Part shown: piece by piece, positions 1 through 6,195 of the stretch
Position numbering within the stretch: the stretch's first letter is position 1
Layout: every line of letters begins with the position of its first letter
Origin: Pseudomonadota bacterium
Lineage (GTDB): Bacteria > Myxococcota_A > Polyangia > Haliangiales > Haliangiaceae
Direction: 5' to 3'
Length of the DNA stretch: 6,195 nucleotides
NCBI GenBank assembly: GCA_023430775.1
Contig: JAEYYY010000746.1
Coordinates: forward strand, 1 to 6,195
Notes under the pieces: generated by a model
Told to the model about the DNA's origin: nothing
Seen by the model: only the letters and a program-made list of their open reading frames with translations
Databases searched by the model: none
Made by a program: the position numbers and the translations under genes

Positions 1-1
1 A

Positions 2-112
2 CTCGACACCCCGATGGACACGACTCCCAAGCCGTAAGTTGGATATGACGATGCCACCACCGAGGGCACCGCCGGCTTCAACATCTTCGCCCCGCACGGC
101 ACCTCCAGCGAT
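2..112 (+). other. In-frame sequence upstream of the left-edge gene, interrupted by TAA
   Basis: This stretch is in the same reading frame as the gene that follows. Before the stop it reads LDTPMDTTPKP, a Thr/Pro/Asp linker of the kind found just after the signal peptide of secreted or lipid-anchored myxobacterial proteins. A TAA follows at 35-37. The frame then continues without a stop through VGYDDATTEGTAGFNIFAPH into the methionine at 113. There is no ATG, GTG or TTG between the TAA and 113, and the two alternative plus-strand frames close within the first 120 bases. The simplest reading is one gene with a nonsense change or base-call error at 35-37. The alternative is that an unrelated upstream gene ends at 37. 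The 5' part lies outside the window. Confidence 0.45.
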
Positions 113-475
113 ATGAGCATGTTCCCCGGAACGTTCTTCGATTTCGGCACGACGCGCGTGAGCGTCGACGCCGTCGACATCGATTGCGATGTCACGGGTC
201 CGACCGAGGGTACGCTCGTCGCCAACCTGAAGGTGGTGATCGTCGGCACCGCCCCGAACCTCAAGTATCAAATGGCCAAGAACACGTCGGGCATCGGGTC
301 GGGGCTCGTCGAAGGGAACTGCTACCGGTTCAAGCCAACCCTCGATGGAGTCGCGCTCGGCTACACCGACTTGCAGGTCACCTCGGGAACGCCGCCGACT
401 CCATTTCACCGGGCCACGCCTGGAAGCAACCTGACAATCAAGTTTCGAACCGAGGGTTCTCTCGACGTCAACTGA
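113..475 (+). CDS. Hypothetical beta-rich, probably exported protein (possibly the 3' part of a broken gene)
   Basis: I do not recognise this 120-residue product. It is rich in Thr, Gly, Val and Asp, with short alternating hydrophobic stretches (for example VANLKVVIVG and NLTIKFRTE) typical of beta-sandwich domains. Two cysteines, in DIDCDV and EGNCYRF, could form a disulfide outside the cytoplasm. There is no signal peptide after the ATG at 113 and no Shine-Dalgarno sequence before 113 or 119, so neither methionine is a convincing start. The same frame stays open and protein-like back to the TAA at 35-37, so the true N-terminus is probably further left and this may be a remnant. It converges on the ABC exporter gene with a 33-bp gap. 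That it is real coding sequence is fairly likely; its function is unknown. Confidence 0.55.
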   Translation: MSMFPGTFFDFGTTRVSVDAVDIDCDVTGPTEGTLVANLKVVIVGTAPNLKYQMAKNTSGIGSGLVEGNCYRFKPTLDGVALGYTDLQVTSGTPPTPFHRATPGSNLTIKFRTEGSLDVN

Positions 476-512
476 GCTCTGACGCGACACCCCCCATTAA
501 GAGTGAGCTCAG
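472..512. terminator. Candidate bidirectional terminator hairpin between convergent genes
   Basis: CTGAGCTC at 472-479 and GAGCTCAG at 505-512 form a perfect 8-bp inverted repeat around a 25-base loop. It covers the stop codons of both convergent genes (TGA at 473-475 on plus, TGA read from 509-511 on minus). No T-run follows either arm and the loop is long, so it is a weak candidate for an intrinsic terminator. Position, rather than structure, is the main support. Confidence 0.3.
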
Positions 513-2323
513 GCTTCGCGCGTATTCTGCAGGGTGACGTAGCGCGCGTACGTACCGTTGTGCGCGAGCAGCGCTTGATGCGCACCGCGCTCGGCGATCT
601 GGCCATTTCGCATGACGAGGATCTCGTCGGCAGAGGCGATCGTCGACAGGCGATGCGCGATCACGAGCACCGTCCGATTCGCCCGCAAGCGACCGATCGA
701 CTCCTGGATCAATGCCTCCGATTCGGAGTCGAGATCGCTGGTCGCCTCGTCGAGGATCAGCACTTGTGGATCACGAAGGAAAGCGCGCGCGATCGACAGC
801 CGCTGGCGTTGACCGCCTGACAGGCGGAACCCTTGCTCGCCGAGCAGGGTGTCGTACCCGGCGTCGAGTTGCATGATGAAGTCGTGTGCACCGGCGGCAC
901 GCGCGGCGGCTTCGATCTCGGCGTCGGTCGCGTCGAGCTTGCCGTACGCGAGGTTCGAGCGAATCGAACCGCTGAGCAGGAACGTCTCCTGGCTGACCAC
1001 GCCGAGGTTGTCGCGCCAGTCATTCCAGTCGAGCTGGCGCAGCGCGACCCCATCGACGAGGATCTCGCCAGAGGAGACGTCATAGAGGTGCAGCAGCAGA
1101 TCCGCGATCGTCGTCTTGCCGGCGCCCGACTCACCAACGAGTGCCGTCATCGTCCCGCGGCGCAACGAGAAGTTCAGGTCCTGGACCGCGTTCCCGTCGG
1201 TGTTCGGATACTGGAACGAAACATTGGAGAACTCTATCTCTCGTTCGAGTCGTTTGAACGTGCGGCTTCCGCGGTGACGTGTGGACGGCGGCTTGCGCAA
1301 CAGCTCGCTGATCCGCTCGAAGAACGGCGTGTACTGCGCTAGCAGGCCACGCATCTTGTTGAGCGCCGAGATCCTCGGCGCGGAGCGGAACACGACAACG
1401 AGAAACGCAGTCAGCTCGCCGAGCTTCGCGCGATCGCTCTGGCCATACCGTGCATATCCGACCGCGAGAATCGTTCCGACGACGCACACCGACACCGCCT
1501 GGATCAGCGGCGAGATCGTCGCCTGCCAGATGAACCCTCGCCGCCGCGCCTGCGAACTGTCGTCGATGAAGACGCGCATCTGTTCCCGCGCGTGGTCCTC
1601 GCGCCCGAACGTCTTGATGACGCGGAGACCGTTCAGGTACTCGACCGCCTGACGCGTCACCGAGACCACCGATGTCTTGTAGGCCTGAGCCGCCGAGCGA
1701 ACCTTACGGACGAGCCCTCGCATCAGCAGGCTCAGCACGAGCATCGCCGCGACGGAGATCAGCGTCGCCTGCCACGACAACCAGAACAGCAACACCATGT
1801 AGACCATCACGAGCAGGACCTGCGTCACGGTCTCGTGCATCCGGTTGATGGTCATGCCGAGCAAGCTCACCTGATCGAGGTGACTCGACAGCTCGCCGAC
1901 ACCGTGCCGACGGGCCTCGCCGAACTCGAAATCCATGAAACGGTCGAAGATCCGGATGCGGACGACCTGCTCGACTTTCGCCTGTAGCATCGCGTTCGCG
2001 ACGTCGGAGATGAACGCCAGGCCTGAGTGGAGCACCTGCGAGATCACCGCGGCGAGCACGAGCGCGATGAACAGCTCTTCACGCTCGAAGCCCAGGGAGC
2101 TGGCGATGCCGGCCGCGACCTGCCCCGCCGCGGACAACTCTCCGCTACCGAGCGCATCGATCGCGAGCGTCAGAAGCGCGAGTGTCGTTCCCTCGAGGAG
2201 TGCCGAGAGGAACGCGGCACCGAACGAGACGACGACGTACTTGCGGTTCGACCGCATGAGCTCCAGGAGGAGCTCCGCCGCATGCGGGCTAAAATCCCAG
2301 ACCCGCTGGAAGATCTTCTTCAT
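509..2323 (-). CDS. ABC exporter half-transporter, fused membrane and ATPase domains (MsbA/ABCB type)
   Basis: This 604-residue inner-membrane protein has the usual length and order of a type IV ABC exporter that works as a homodimer or heterodimer. The membrane domain spans about residues 25-325, with hydrophobic segments near 28-56, 83-105, 162-202 and 266-315. A typical cytoplasmic loop sequence, EYLNGLRVIKTFGRE, lies near 228-242. The ATPase domain (about 361-600) has every expected motif: A-loop Tyr372, Walker A GESGAGKTT (397-405), Q-loop Gln445, signature LSGGQ (501-505), Walker B VLILDEATS (521-529), D-loop SDLD (529-532) and switch His557. It should therefore be an active ATPase. There is no N-terminal C39 peptidase domain, so it does not look like a bacteriocin processing exporter. 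Substrate is unknown; lipids, glycolipids, peptides and drugs are all possible. It starts 25 bp after the lipoprotein gene and is probably co-transcribed with it. The ribosome site is poor: the nearest AGG is only 2 bases from the ATG. Confidence 0.96.
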   Translation of the reverse strand: MKKIFQRVWDFSPHAAELLLELMRSNRKYVVVSFGAAFLSALLEGTTLALLTLAIDALGSGELSAAGQVAAGIASSLGFEREELFIALVLAAVISQVLHSGLAFISDVANAMLQAKVEQVVRIRIFDRFMDFEFGEARRHGVGELSSHLDQVSLLGMTINRMHETVTQVLLVMVYMVLLFWLSWQATLISVAAMLVLSLLMRGLVRKVRSAAQAYKTSVVSVTRQAVEYLNGLRVIKTFGREDHAREQMRVFIDDSSQARRRGFIWQATISPLIQAVSVCVVGTILAVGYARYGQSDRAKLGELTAFLVVVFRSAPRISALNKMRGLLAQYTPFFERISELLRKPPSTRHRGSRTFKRLEREIEFSNVSFQYPNTDGNAVQDLNFSLRRGTMTALVGESGAGKTTIADLLLHLYDVSSGEILVDGVALRQLDWNDWRDNLGVVSQETFLLSGSIRSNLAYGKLDATDAEIEAAARAAGAHDFIMQLDAGYDTLLGEQGFRLSGGQRQRLSIARAFLRDPQVLILDEATSDLDSESEALIQESIGRLRANRTVLVIAHRLSTIASADEILVMRNGQIAERGAHQALLAHNGTYARYVTLQNTREA

Positions 2324-2325
2324 GA

Positions 2326-2366
2326 CCTGCTAGGCAGGCCCGCACTTTCTACTGACAGAAGTGCGG
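2326..2366 (-). other. Two inverted repeats at the lipoprotein-ABC exporter junction
   Basis: CCGCACTT (2340-2347) pairs with AAGTGCGG (2359-2366) around an 11-base loop that contains the lipoprotein stop codon (2349-2351). A second short repeat, CCTGC (2326-2330) with GCAGG (2334-2338), lies directly before the exporter start at 2323. On the minus-strand transcript neither stem is followed by a U-run, so a full terminator is unlikely. A role in RNA stability, partial attenuation or control of exporter translation is possible. Both repeats are short enough to be chance in GC-rich DNA. Confidence 0.35.
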
Positions 2367-5300
2367 ACCTGGAGCGGCGTTCGACGGACAGACGCCCGTG
2401 CCGACACCGGCCGGCTTGTTCGTGTTGAGGTTGCACGCCTGTCCCTGCCGGCGACCGATGTCGTCACCACACGCCAGCGAGATACCGTCGCACTTCTCCT
2501 CGATATCGCAGAACGTGCTCGCATAGCGACGGCACACCGTGCCGGCCGATACCGGTGCGCAGACACCGTTCGGCTGCCCCGTCAGCGTGGCGCGACAACC
2601 GTGGCAATCACCGGCCGCCGGTGGGTTTCCAGGAGCCGGAACATGGTTACCACCGCAGGCCGACTCGCAGCAGACACCATCGACACAGAATCCGCTGTCG
2701 CACTGACTCGACCCCGAGCAGGTCTCGCCATTCGAGCCAACCGCGTTGATCATTCGCGTGTAGACGCGCTGAGTGTTGAGCTCGGCACGCAGATAGGCGA
2801 CGCGCGTCTTGCCTCCAGCCGCCCGGATCGTGGGCTGTAGCTCGCTCGCGGGGCTGTTCGAGACTGCGAACTCCGCACCCAGCAGCGCACCCGCCAGGGT
2901 CAGTTGCTGGCCGAAGATGTCAGTCTGGACGTTGCGGGAATCGACCCAGATGACGACGTACGTGGCGCCGAACGGTGCAATCTGCGGTGCGGTCTGCGTA
3001 CCTGCCGCGAGGGTGATCGGGATCCCGTTCGGATCGAGCACCGTCAGCGAGGCGCCACCGGTGAGCCGCGAACCGAAGATGTGGCGACCGCTGCGGCGAT
3101 CTTCCCAGACGGCGAACGAGCCCGCCGTCGAGCTCGTGATCGCCGGTGCGAACCGGCTGTTGGCCGCAACCGACACGGCAACGCCTGCCGGATCGAGCAC
3201 CTGTCCCGTGGTCGACACGCGCGCGCCAAAGATCTGCGGGCTACCCGTGCGGCCGTCCGACCACACGACGATGAACTGCCCCGACGCCGTGTCGAAGGTG
3301 ACGGCCGGACGAGTCTGATCGGTCGCAGCATCCGAGATCACGATGTCGGACGCGATGACGTTACCAGCGCTGTCGACGAGTGCACCGAAGATGTCGAACG
3401 AGCTATTGCGGCGGTCCTGCCAGACCGCGAGCGCGACGGAGCCGCTGGACGCGACATCGGGCGCGACTTGATCACGCACCGCCGTCGCCAGCGAAACACC
3501 GGCCGGCGTGGTCGACGTCCCGGTCGAGAGGTCGACGGTGGTGGCGAAAATGTCCGACGTGCCGTTGCGGTGATCGGCCCACACGAGCAGCGTGTTCGCC
3601 CCGAGCGCTGCAGAAGCAGCGGGGGTAGTCGTACCGACCGCTGCATCGGTCGCGATCCGTGCGACGGTGTCGATCCGGGTGCCCGTGGTCGAGAAGCGTT
3701 CGTAGCGGATCGCATTCGGGAACGTTCGGGTGTCGCTCCAGAACAGCGCGACCGCCGACCCCGCCGAACCAAGGTGCGGCGATGATTCCTCGTGATTGCC
3801 GCGCGCCAGATTGTTCGTCGTGCCGAGGGTGCCGGTAGCCGACACCGTGACGCCGAAGATCGTCACCGGGGAGACGCTATCGCCCCACACCGTCAGGTAG
3901 CCGTTCGGCGCGGCTGCGAGATCCGGCGCGCTCTGATCGAGTGTTGCGTTCGACAGCACGATCTCGGAGCCAACGAGCGCGAAGTTCGCGTCGACGAGCT
4001 GCGCCAGAATGTCGAAGCCGGTCGCCGCGAAGTTGCGACGGTCCCGGTAGATGACGAGACAGCCGGATCCAGCGCATGCCACCGATGGGGTCTGCTGGCT
4101 GCTCGCAGCAGCGCTGATGACGACGCCACCGACGGTGATGGCACCCTCGAGGCGCGTGTCGCGAACAGTGCCGTCGGTGCCGACGCGCGTGCCGAAGATG
4201 TCGACGCCGCTGTTGTTGTTCTCCCAGACCACGACGAAGTCGGTGCCGTTGAACGCAATGCCGGGGTTGATCTGGCTACCGGCCGCGAGAGAGATGTCGA
4301 CCTGCGCGCCCGGCGCACCACCGGCCGACACGAACTGACCGCGGACGTTCTTCGCGGTCGCGCCCTCGGACCACACCACGAGGTTGCCGCTCGGCGAGCG
4401 AGCGACTGCCGGATCTTCCTTCTCGACGCCCGCCGGACCGAGGGTGAATGGCGCGCCGAAACCACCGGTCGTGCGCACCGCACCAACCACGTCGGTGCCG
4501 GAGCTCCACACGAGGATGGTGCTATTCGCGAGACCGGAGAGCTTCGGGGTGGTTTCGTTGCCACCGGTCGCCGCCACGGCGGCGAGCTGCGTGACCACGC
4601 CCGTGCTCGACACCGTCGCCGCGCCGATATCGGCCTCACTGCCGCCAGCGACCTTGAAGTCCTCCCATGCGACAACGAACTGCGAGCCGTCGAACGTGAC
4701 GTCCGGGTTCTGCTGCTTGCCCGGCGAGGTGCGGATCTCGATACCGGTGTTGTCGAGAATGGTTCCCGACGCACTGACCCGAATGCCCCAGATGTCGGAG
4801 TCCTGGCTGTTGCGGCTGTCCTCCCACACGACGAGATAGTTGGTGCCATCGAACGCTGCAGCGGCGCGCTGCGCGGGGGCTCCAGTGAATCCGGGCACGG
4901 GTGCGTCGACGACGATCTCCGCAGTCACCGTCGGGTCGAGCACGGCGGGGAAGCGGGTCCGCTCGACGATCGTCTCGGGGACCGTCATACGGATCCGATC
5001 TCCCTCGAACGTTGCGGGAATCGCCCACTCGTTCCCGTCCGCGCTCACCCAGATCGCGTGGCTGTAGCGGAAGCCGATCTTGTCATCGCCTGATCGGAAG
5101 TGCAGGCCGCTGTCGGTGGAGCTCGCGAACCGATAATTCGCCACGCCGACCTCGACCGTGAGATCGCCACCAGCCGGCGCGGTCTCGAAGCGCCATTCCT
5201 GATGAATACCTTCCTCGCGGTTGGCGACGATCTCGGTGATGTCGCCGCGCGCGATCATCACGGCACCGTTGTCGGCGCGCATCGCGGGCATGGTCTCGAT

Positions 5301-5648
5301 CAGCTGGATCTCGCCGCTGGTGATCGCGACGGTCTCGAGAATCGTGGGCGGGTGCTTGATCCGTGCACCGTGATCGAACGTGACCGGCGTGAAGGTGACC
5401 GCGCCATCATCGACGATGGCCTCGTGCGAGTTGTAGCCACCGACGAAGCGATCACCGCTCGCGCGAAACGCGAGCTGCGCGCGCGCCAGCAGTCCAACGG
5501 GTCGCTCGGGTCCAACGGCTGCGAGTGGCGTGGGTTCGTCGCCGGGAACTGCTGCCTCGGAGGCATCCGGAGCCGGCTCTGGGCTTGCGCCCGACTGGCA
5601 TGCCGCCCAGAGCAAAAACGAAAGCCTCACCAACTGTTGTCCGCTCAT
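2349..5648 (-). CDS. Large probable lipoprotein with 14 WxDxRN-type repeats and a Cys-rich C-terminus
   Basis: This 1099-residue product looks like a surface or periplasmic protein of the myxobacterial type. A short signal peptide (residues 1-16, with Arg8 and the hydrophobic run LSFLLWAA) ends in WAAC, making Cys17 the likely lipidated residue, although Trp at -3 is not a classic lipobox. A Pro/Ala/Glu/Asp linker (about 18-45) follows. Next is a beta-rich domain (about 45-245) that ends in FPAVLDP (233-239), a closing motif familiar from myxobacterial repeat proteins. Residues about 255-965 hold 14 degenerate repeats with the core VVWxDxRN...DIFG. Residues 971-1099 contain 16 cysteines. No catalytic motif is visible; binding or adhesion is inference. 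The start is supported by GAGGGA five bases before the ATG, and an in-frame stop occurs upstream before any other start codon. The downstream exporter gene follows after 25 bp. The function is unknown. Confidence 0.9.
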   Translation of the reverse strand: MSGQQLVRLSFLLWAACQSGASPEPAPDASEAAVPGDEPTPLAAVGPERPVGLLARAQLAFRASGDRFVGGYNSHEAIVDDGAVTFTPVTFDHGARIKHPPTILETVAITSGEIQLIETMPAMRADNGAVMIARGDITEIVANREEGIHQEWRFETAPAGGDLTVEVGVANYRFASSTDSGLHFRSGDDKIGFRYSHAIWVSADGNEWAIPATFEGDRIRMTVPETIVERTRFPAVLDPTVTAEIVVDAPVPGFTGAPAQRAAAAFDGTNYLVVWEDSRNSQDSDIWGIRVSASGTILDNTGIEIRTSPGKQQNPDVTFDGSQFVVAWEDFKVAGGSEADIGAATVSSTGVVTQLAAVAATGGNETTPKLSGLANSTILVWSSGTDVVGAVRTTGGFGAPFTLGPAGVEKEDPAVARSPSGNLVVWSEGATAKNVRGQFVSAGGAPGAQVDISLAAGSQINPGIAFNGTDFVVVWENNNSGVDIFGTRVGTDGTVRDTRLEGAITVGGVVISAAASSQQTPSVACAGSGCLVIYRDRRNFAATGFDILAQLVDANFALVGSEIVLSNATLDQSAPDLAAAPNGYLTVWGDSVSPVTIFGVTVSATGTLGTTNNLARGNHEESSPHLGSAGSAVALFWSDTRTFPNAIRYERFSTTGTRIDTVARIATDAAVGTTTPAASAALGANTLLVWADHRNGTSDIFATTVDLSTGTSTTPAGVSLATAVRDQVAPDVASSGSVALAVWQDRRNSSFDIFGALVDSAGNVIASDIVISDAATDQTRPAVTFDTASGQFIVVWSDGRTGSPQIFGARVSTTGQVLDPAGVAVSVAANSRFAPAITSSTAGSFAVWEDRRSGRHIFGSRLTGGASLTVLDPNGIPITLAAGTQTAPQIAPFGATYVVIWVDSRNVQTDIFGQQLTLAGALLGAEFAVSNSPASELQPTIRAAGGKTRVAYLRAELNTQRVYTRMINAVGSNGETCSGSSQCDSGFCVDGVCCESACGGNHVPAPGNPPAAGDCHGCRATLTGQPNGVCAPVSAGTVCRRYASTFCDIEEKCDGISLACGDDIGRRQGQACNLNTNKPAGVGTGVCPSNAAPGPHFCQ
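2352..2738 (-). other. Cys-rich C-terminal domain of the lipoprotein
   Basis: Residues 971-1099 carry 16 cysteines, at 977, 983, 988, 993, 994, 998, 1015, 1018, 1030, 1039, 1047, 1053, 1060, 1072, 1087 and 1098. The core CDSGFCVDGVCCESAC (983-998) followed by CHGC (1015-1018) is a pattern repeatedly seen in secreted Myxococcota proteins. The even count allows eight disulfides, which fits folding outside the cytoplasm. The domain runs to the penultimate residue, so the protein appears complete at its C-terminus. Confidence 0.8.
2754..4886 (-). repeat. Array of 14 degenerate ~53-residue repeats within the lipoprotein
   Basis: The units can be registered on the aromatic residue of the VVWxD core: W275, W328, W381, W426, W475, Y534, W588, W637, W690, W743, W796, W848, W901 and Y952. 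Spacings are 53, 53, 45, 49, 59, 54, 49, 53, 53, 53, 52, 53 and 51. A typical unit runs VVWxDxRN, about 5 residues, DIFG, a Val-rich strand, a small Gly turn, then Ile/Val-rich strands and a QxxPxV segment before the next core. Units 1 and 9-13 fit best; units 3, 4 and 14 are worn. Unit 6 has a private cysteine pair (525 and 530). The repeat is at the protein level; I did not see long identical DNA blocks. It resembles beta-propeller blades; that fold is inference. Confidence 0.85.
4914..5516 (-). other. N-terminal beta-rich domain of the lipoprotein (ends FPAVLDP)
   Basis: Residues about 45-245 form a non-repeated region placed between the acidic, Pro-rich linker and the repeat array. It contains many short beta-like stretches such as GAVTFTPVTF and GDLTVEVGVANYRF, and it closes with TRFPAVLDPTV. 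From general knowledge of myxobacterial proteins, a (Y/F)PxxxDP closing motif is common in N-terminal domains placed ahead of repeat arrays. No enzymatic residues are apparent and its role is unknown. Confidence 0.55.
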
Positions 5649-5848
5649 CGATGTCCCTCGATTCTCGACAGTTCGTGGCCTGGATCAAGGACTTCGTTCA
5701 TTTCTAGCAGGCGCAAAACTCGATACATATCAGTGCATTCCACCGTCGGCCAGATGTCTCAGAGCGCAGCCGCAAGACCTTGTGTGACGCGAGCACCTTC
5801 ACGATCATCTTCGCCGCGAAACGGACCGCTTCCGCACTCGAGAAACCC
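5649..5848. promoter_or_regulatory. Divergent intergenic region between the lipoprotein and glycosyltransferase genes
   Basis: This roughly 200-bp stretch separates two genes that point away from each other, so it should hold promoters for both. The part near 5660-5760 is noticeably richer in A and T than the flanking genes. A GAGGGA ribosome site for the lipoprotein gene lies on the minus strand just upstream of 5648. On the minus strand, TAGAAA near 5699-5704 resembles a -10 element but has no good -35 partner. A small palindrome, GATACATATC (5722-5731), could be an operator half-site, but it is short. If the glycosyltransferase starts at 5780 instead of 5849, the region shrinks to about 130 bp. 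No gene is visible here. Confidence 0.45.
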
Positions 5849-6195
5849 CTGTCGCGTCCCAAGCAAATACTCTATCTGTCGCAGTCATACATTCCTTCGC
5901 GCCGCGCTTCGAGCGTGCACGTGATGAGGATGTGCGCGGCGATCGTGCGTCACGGACACGCACCGCGGCTGGTCGCGAAGCGCAGCAATGATGTCACGGC
6001 GAATGACGATCACGCGTTCTACGGAGTCTCGACACGATTCGCAATTGACAAGCTCCCGTGTCCGCGCTGGCGATTCGGAGGGAGCACGCTGTTTGGAGCG
6101 TCGGTGGCGCGAACGGTGCTCGCGCGGCGAACGCGGACTGATCTGGTGTACGGCCGTGATCTGGTCGGGGTAGCGATCGCATCGGAGCTCGGGCT
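5849..6195 (+). CDS. Glycosyltransferase, GT-B fold, family 4-like, N-terminal part (runs off the right edge)
   Basis: The frame is open from the stop at 5705-5707 to the window end. From the CTG at 5849 it begins SRPKQILYLSQSYIPSRRAS and continues SVHVMRMCAAIVRHGHAPRL, the typical first beta strand, loop and helix of a GT-B glycosyltransferase that moves sugars from nucleotide donors onto glycans or lipids. Near the edge it reads RTDLVYGRDLVGVAIASELG, another family-typical segment. About 115 residues are present; the donor-binding C-terminal half lies outside. The start is uncertain. The ATGs at 5924 and 5930 come after the first strand and would remove it. CTG at 5849 gives the expected N-terminus but is a rare start with no clear ribosome site; TTG at 5780 would add 23 residues. 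Loss of the true 5' end is possible. It is divergent from the lipoprotein gene. Confidence 0.75.
   Translation, partial: MSRPKQILYLSQSYIPSRRASSVHVMRMCAAIVRHGHAPRLVAKRSNDVTANDDHAFYGVSTRFAIDKLPCPRWRFGGSTLFGASVARTVLARRTRTDLVYGRDLVGVAIASELG

Noticed and set aside
1592..2428. Several plus-strand open frames of about 130 codons opposite the ABC exporter
   Set aside because: The minus-strand frame encodes a complete exporter with all ATPase motifs; the plus-strand frames show no protein-like features.
2904..3785. Open frame of 293 codons on the plus strand
   Set aside because: It is also antisense to the repeat array and has the same Arg/Asp/Gly-rich shadow composition. The minus-strand frame shows clear repeated protein motifs.
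3792..5093. Long open frame of 433 codons on the plus strand
   Set aside because: It lies wholly antisense to the lipoprotein repeats. Its translation is Arg/Asp/Ala/His-rich low-complexity sequence with no recognisable domain, as expected from the complement of a GC-rich gene.
5722..5731. Palindrome GATACATATC in the divergent region
   Set aside because: The arms are only 4 bp with no second copy nearby. It is noted in the intergenic entry but is too short to call an operator.
6045..6050. TTGACA, a perfect consensus -35 hexamer
   Set aside because: It falls inside the glycosyltransferase coding sequence (Ile-Asp-Lys) and has no -10 element at the proper distance.
5994..6182. Short open frame of 62 codons on the minus strand near the right edge
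   Set aside because: It overlaps the glycosyltransferase frame, which has family-typical sequence on the opposite strand.

Overview
The window is high-GC bacterial DNA, most likely from a myxobacterium or close relative (Myxococcota). The main evidence is a very large secreted protein that joins an N-terminal beta-rich domain ending in 'FPAVLDP', a long array of 'VVWxDxRN...DIFG' repeats and a cysteine-rich tail with a 'CDSGFCVDGVCC' core. That combination is familiar from myxobacterial surface proteins. The lineage call is inference from protein style, not from a marker gene.

Layout from left to right. (1) At about 2-475 (+) lies the 3' part of a small, unrecognised, probably exported protein. 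An in-frame TAA at 35-37 separates a Thr/Pro/Asp linker-like stretch from the domain that follows, so the gene may be broken, or the base call may be wrong. (2) At 509-2323 (-) is a complete MsbA/ABCB-type ABC exporter half-transporter with membrane and ATPase domains fused. It converges on the first gene, and an 8-bp inverted repeat spans the two stop codons. (3) At 2349-5648 (-) is a 1099-residue probable lipoprotein. It lies 25 bp upstream of the exporter on the same strand, so the two are probably co-transcribed. A short inverted repeat overlaps its stop codon. (4) At 5649-5848 is a divergent intergenic region. (5) From about 5849 to the right edge (+) is the 5' part of a GT-B fold (family 4-like) glycosyltransferase. 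It has no ATG where its first beta strand requires one, so it appears to use CTG or TTG, or to be damaged.

How the genes may work together: the lipoprotein and the ABC exporter form a likely two-gene operon beside a divergent glycosyltransferase. This would fit a cell-envelope or surface-glycan locus, but only the operon layout is directly seen; the exporter's substrate and any link to the lipoprotein are unknown. The most interesting object is the lipoprotein. Its 14 repeat units, with a period near 53 residues, could form two seven-bladed beta-propellers followed by a 16-cysteine tail. I see no rRNA, tRNA, CRISPR array, insertion sequence or phage gene.
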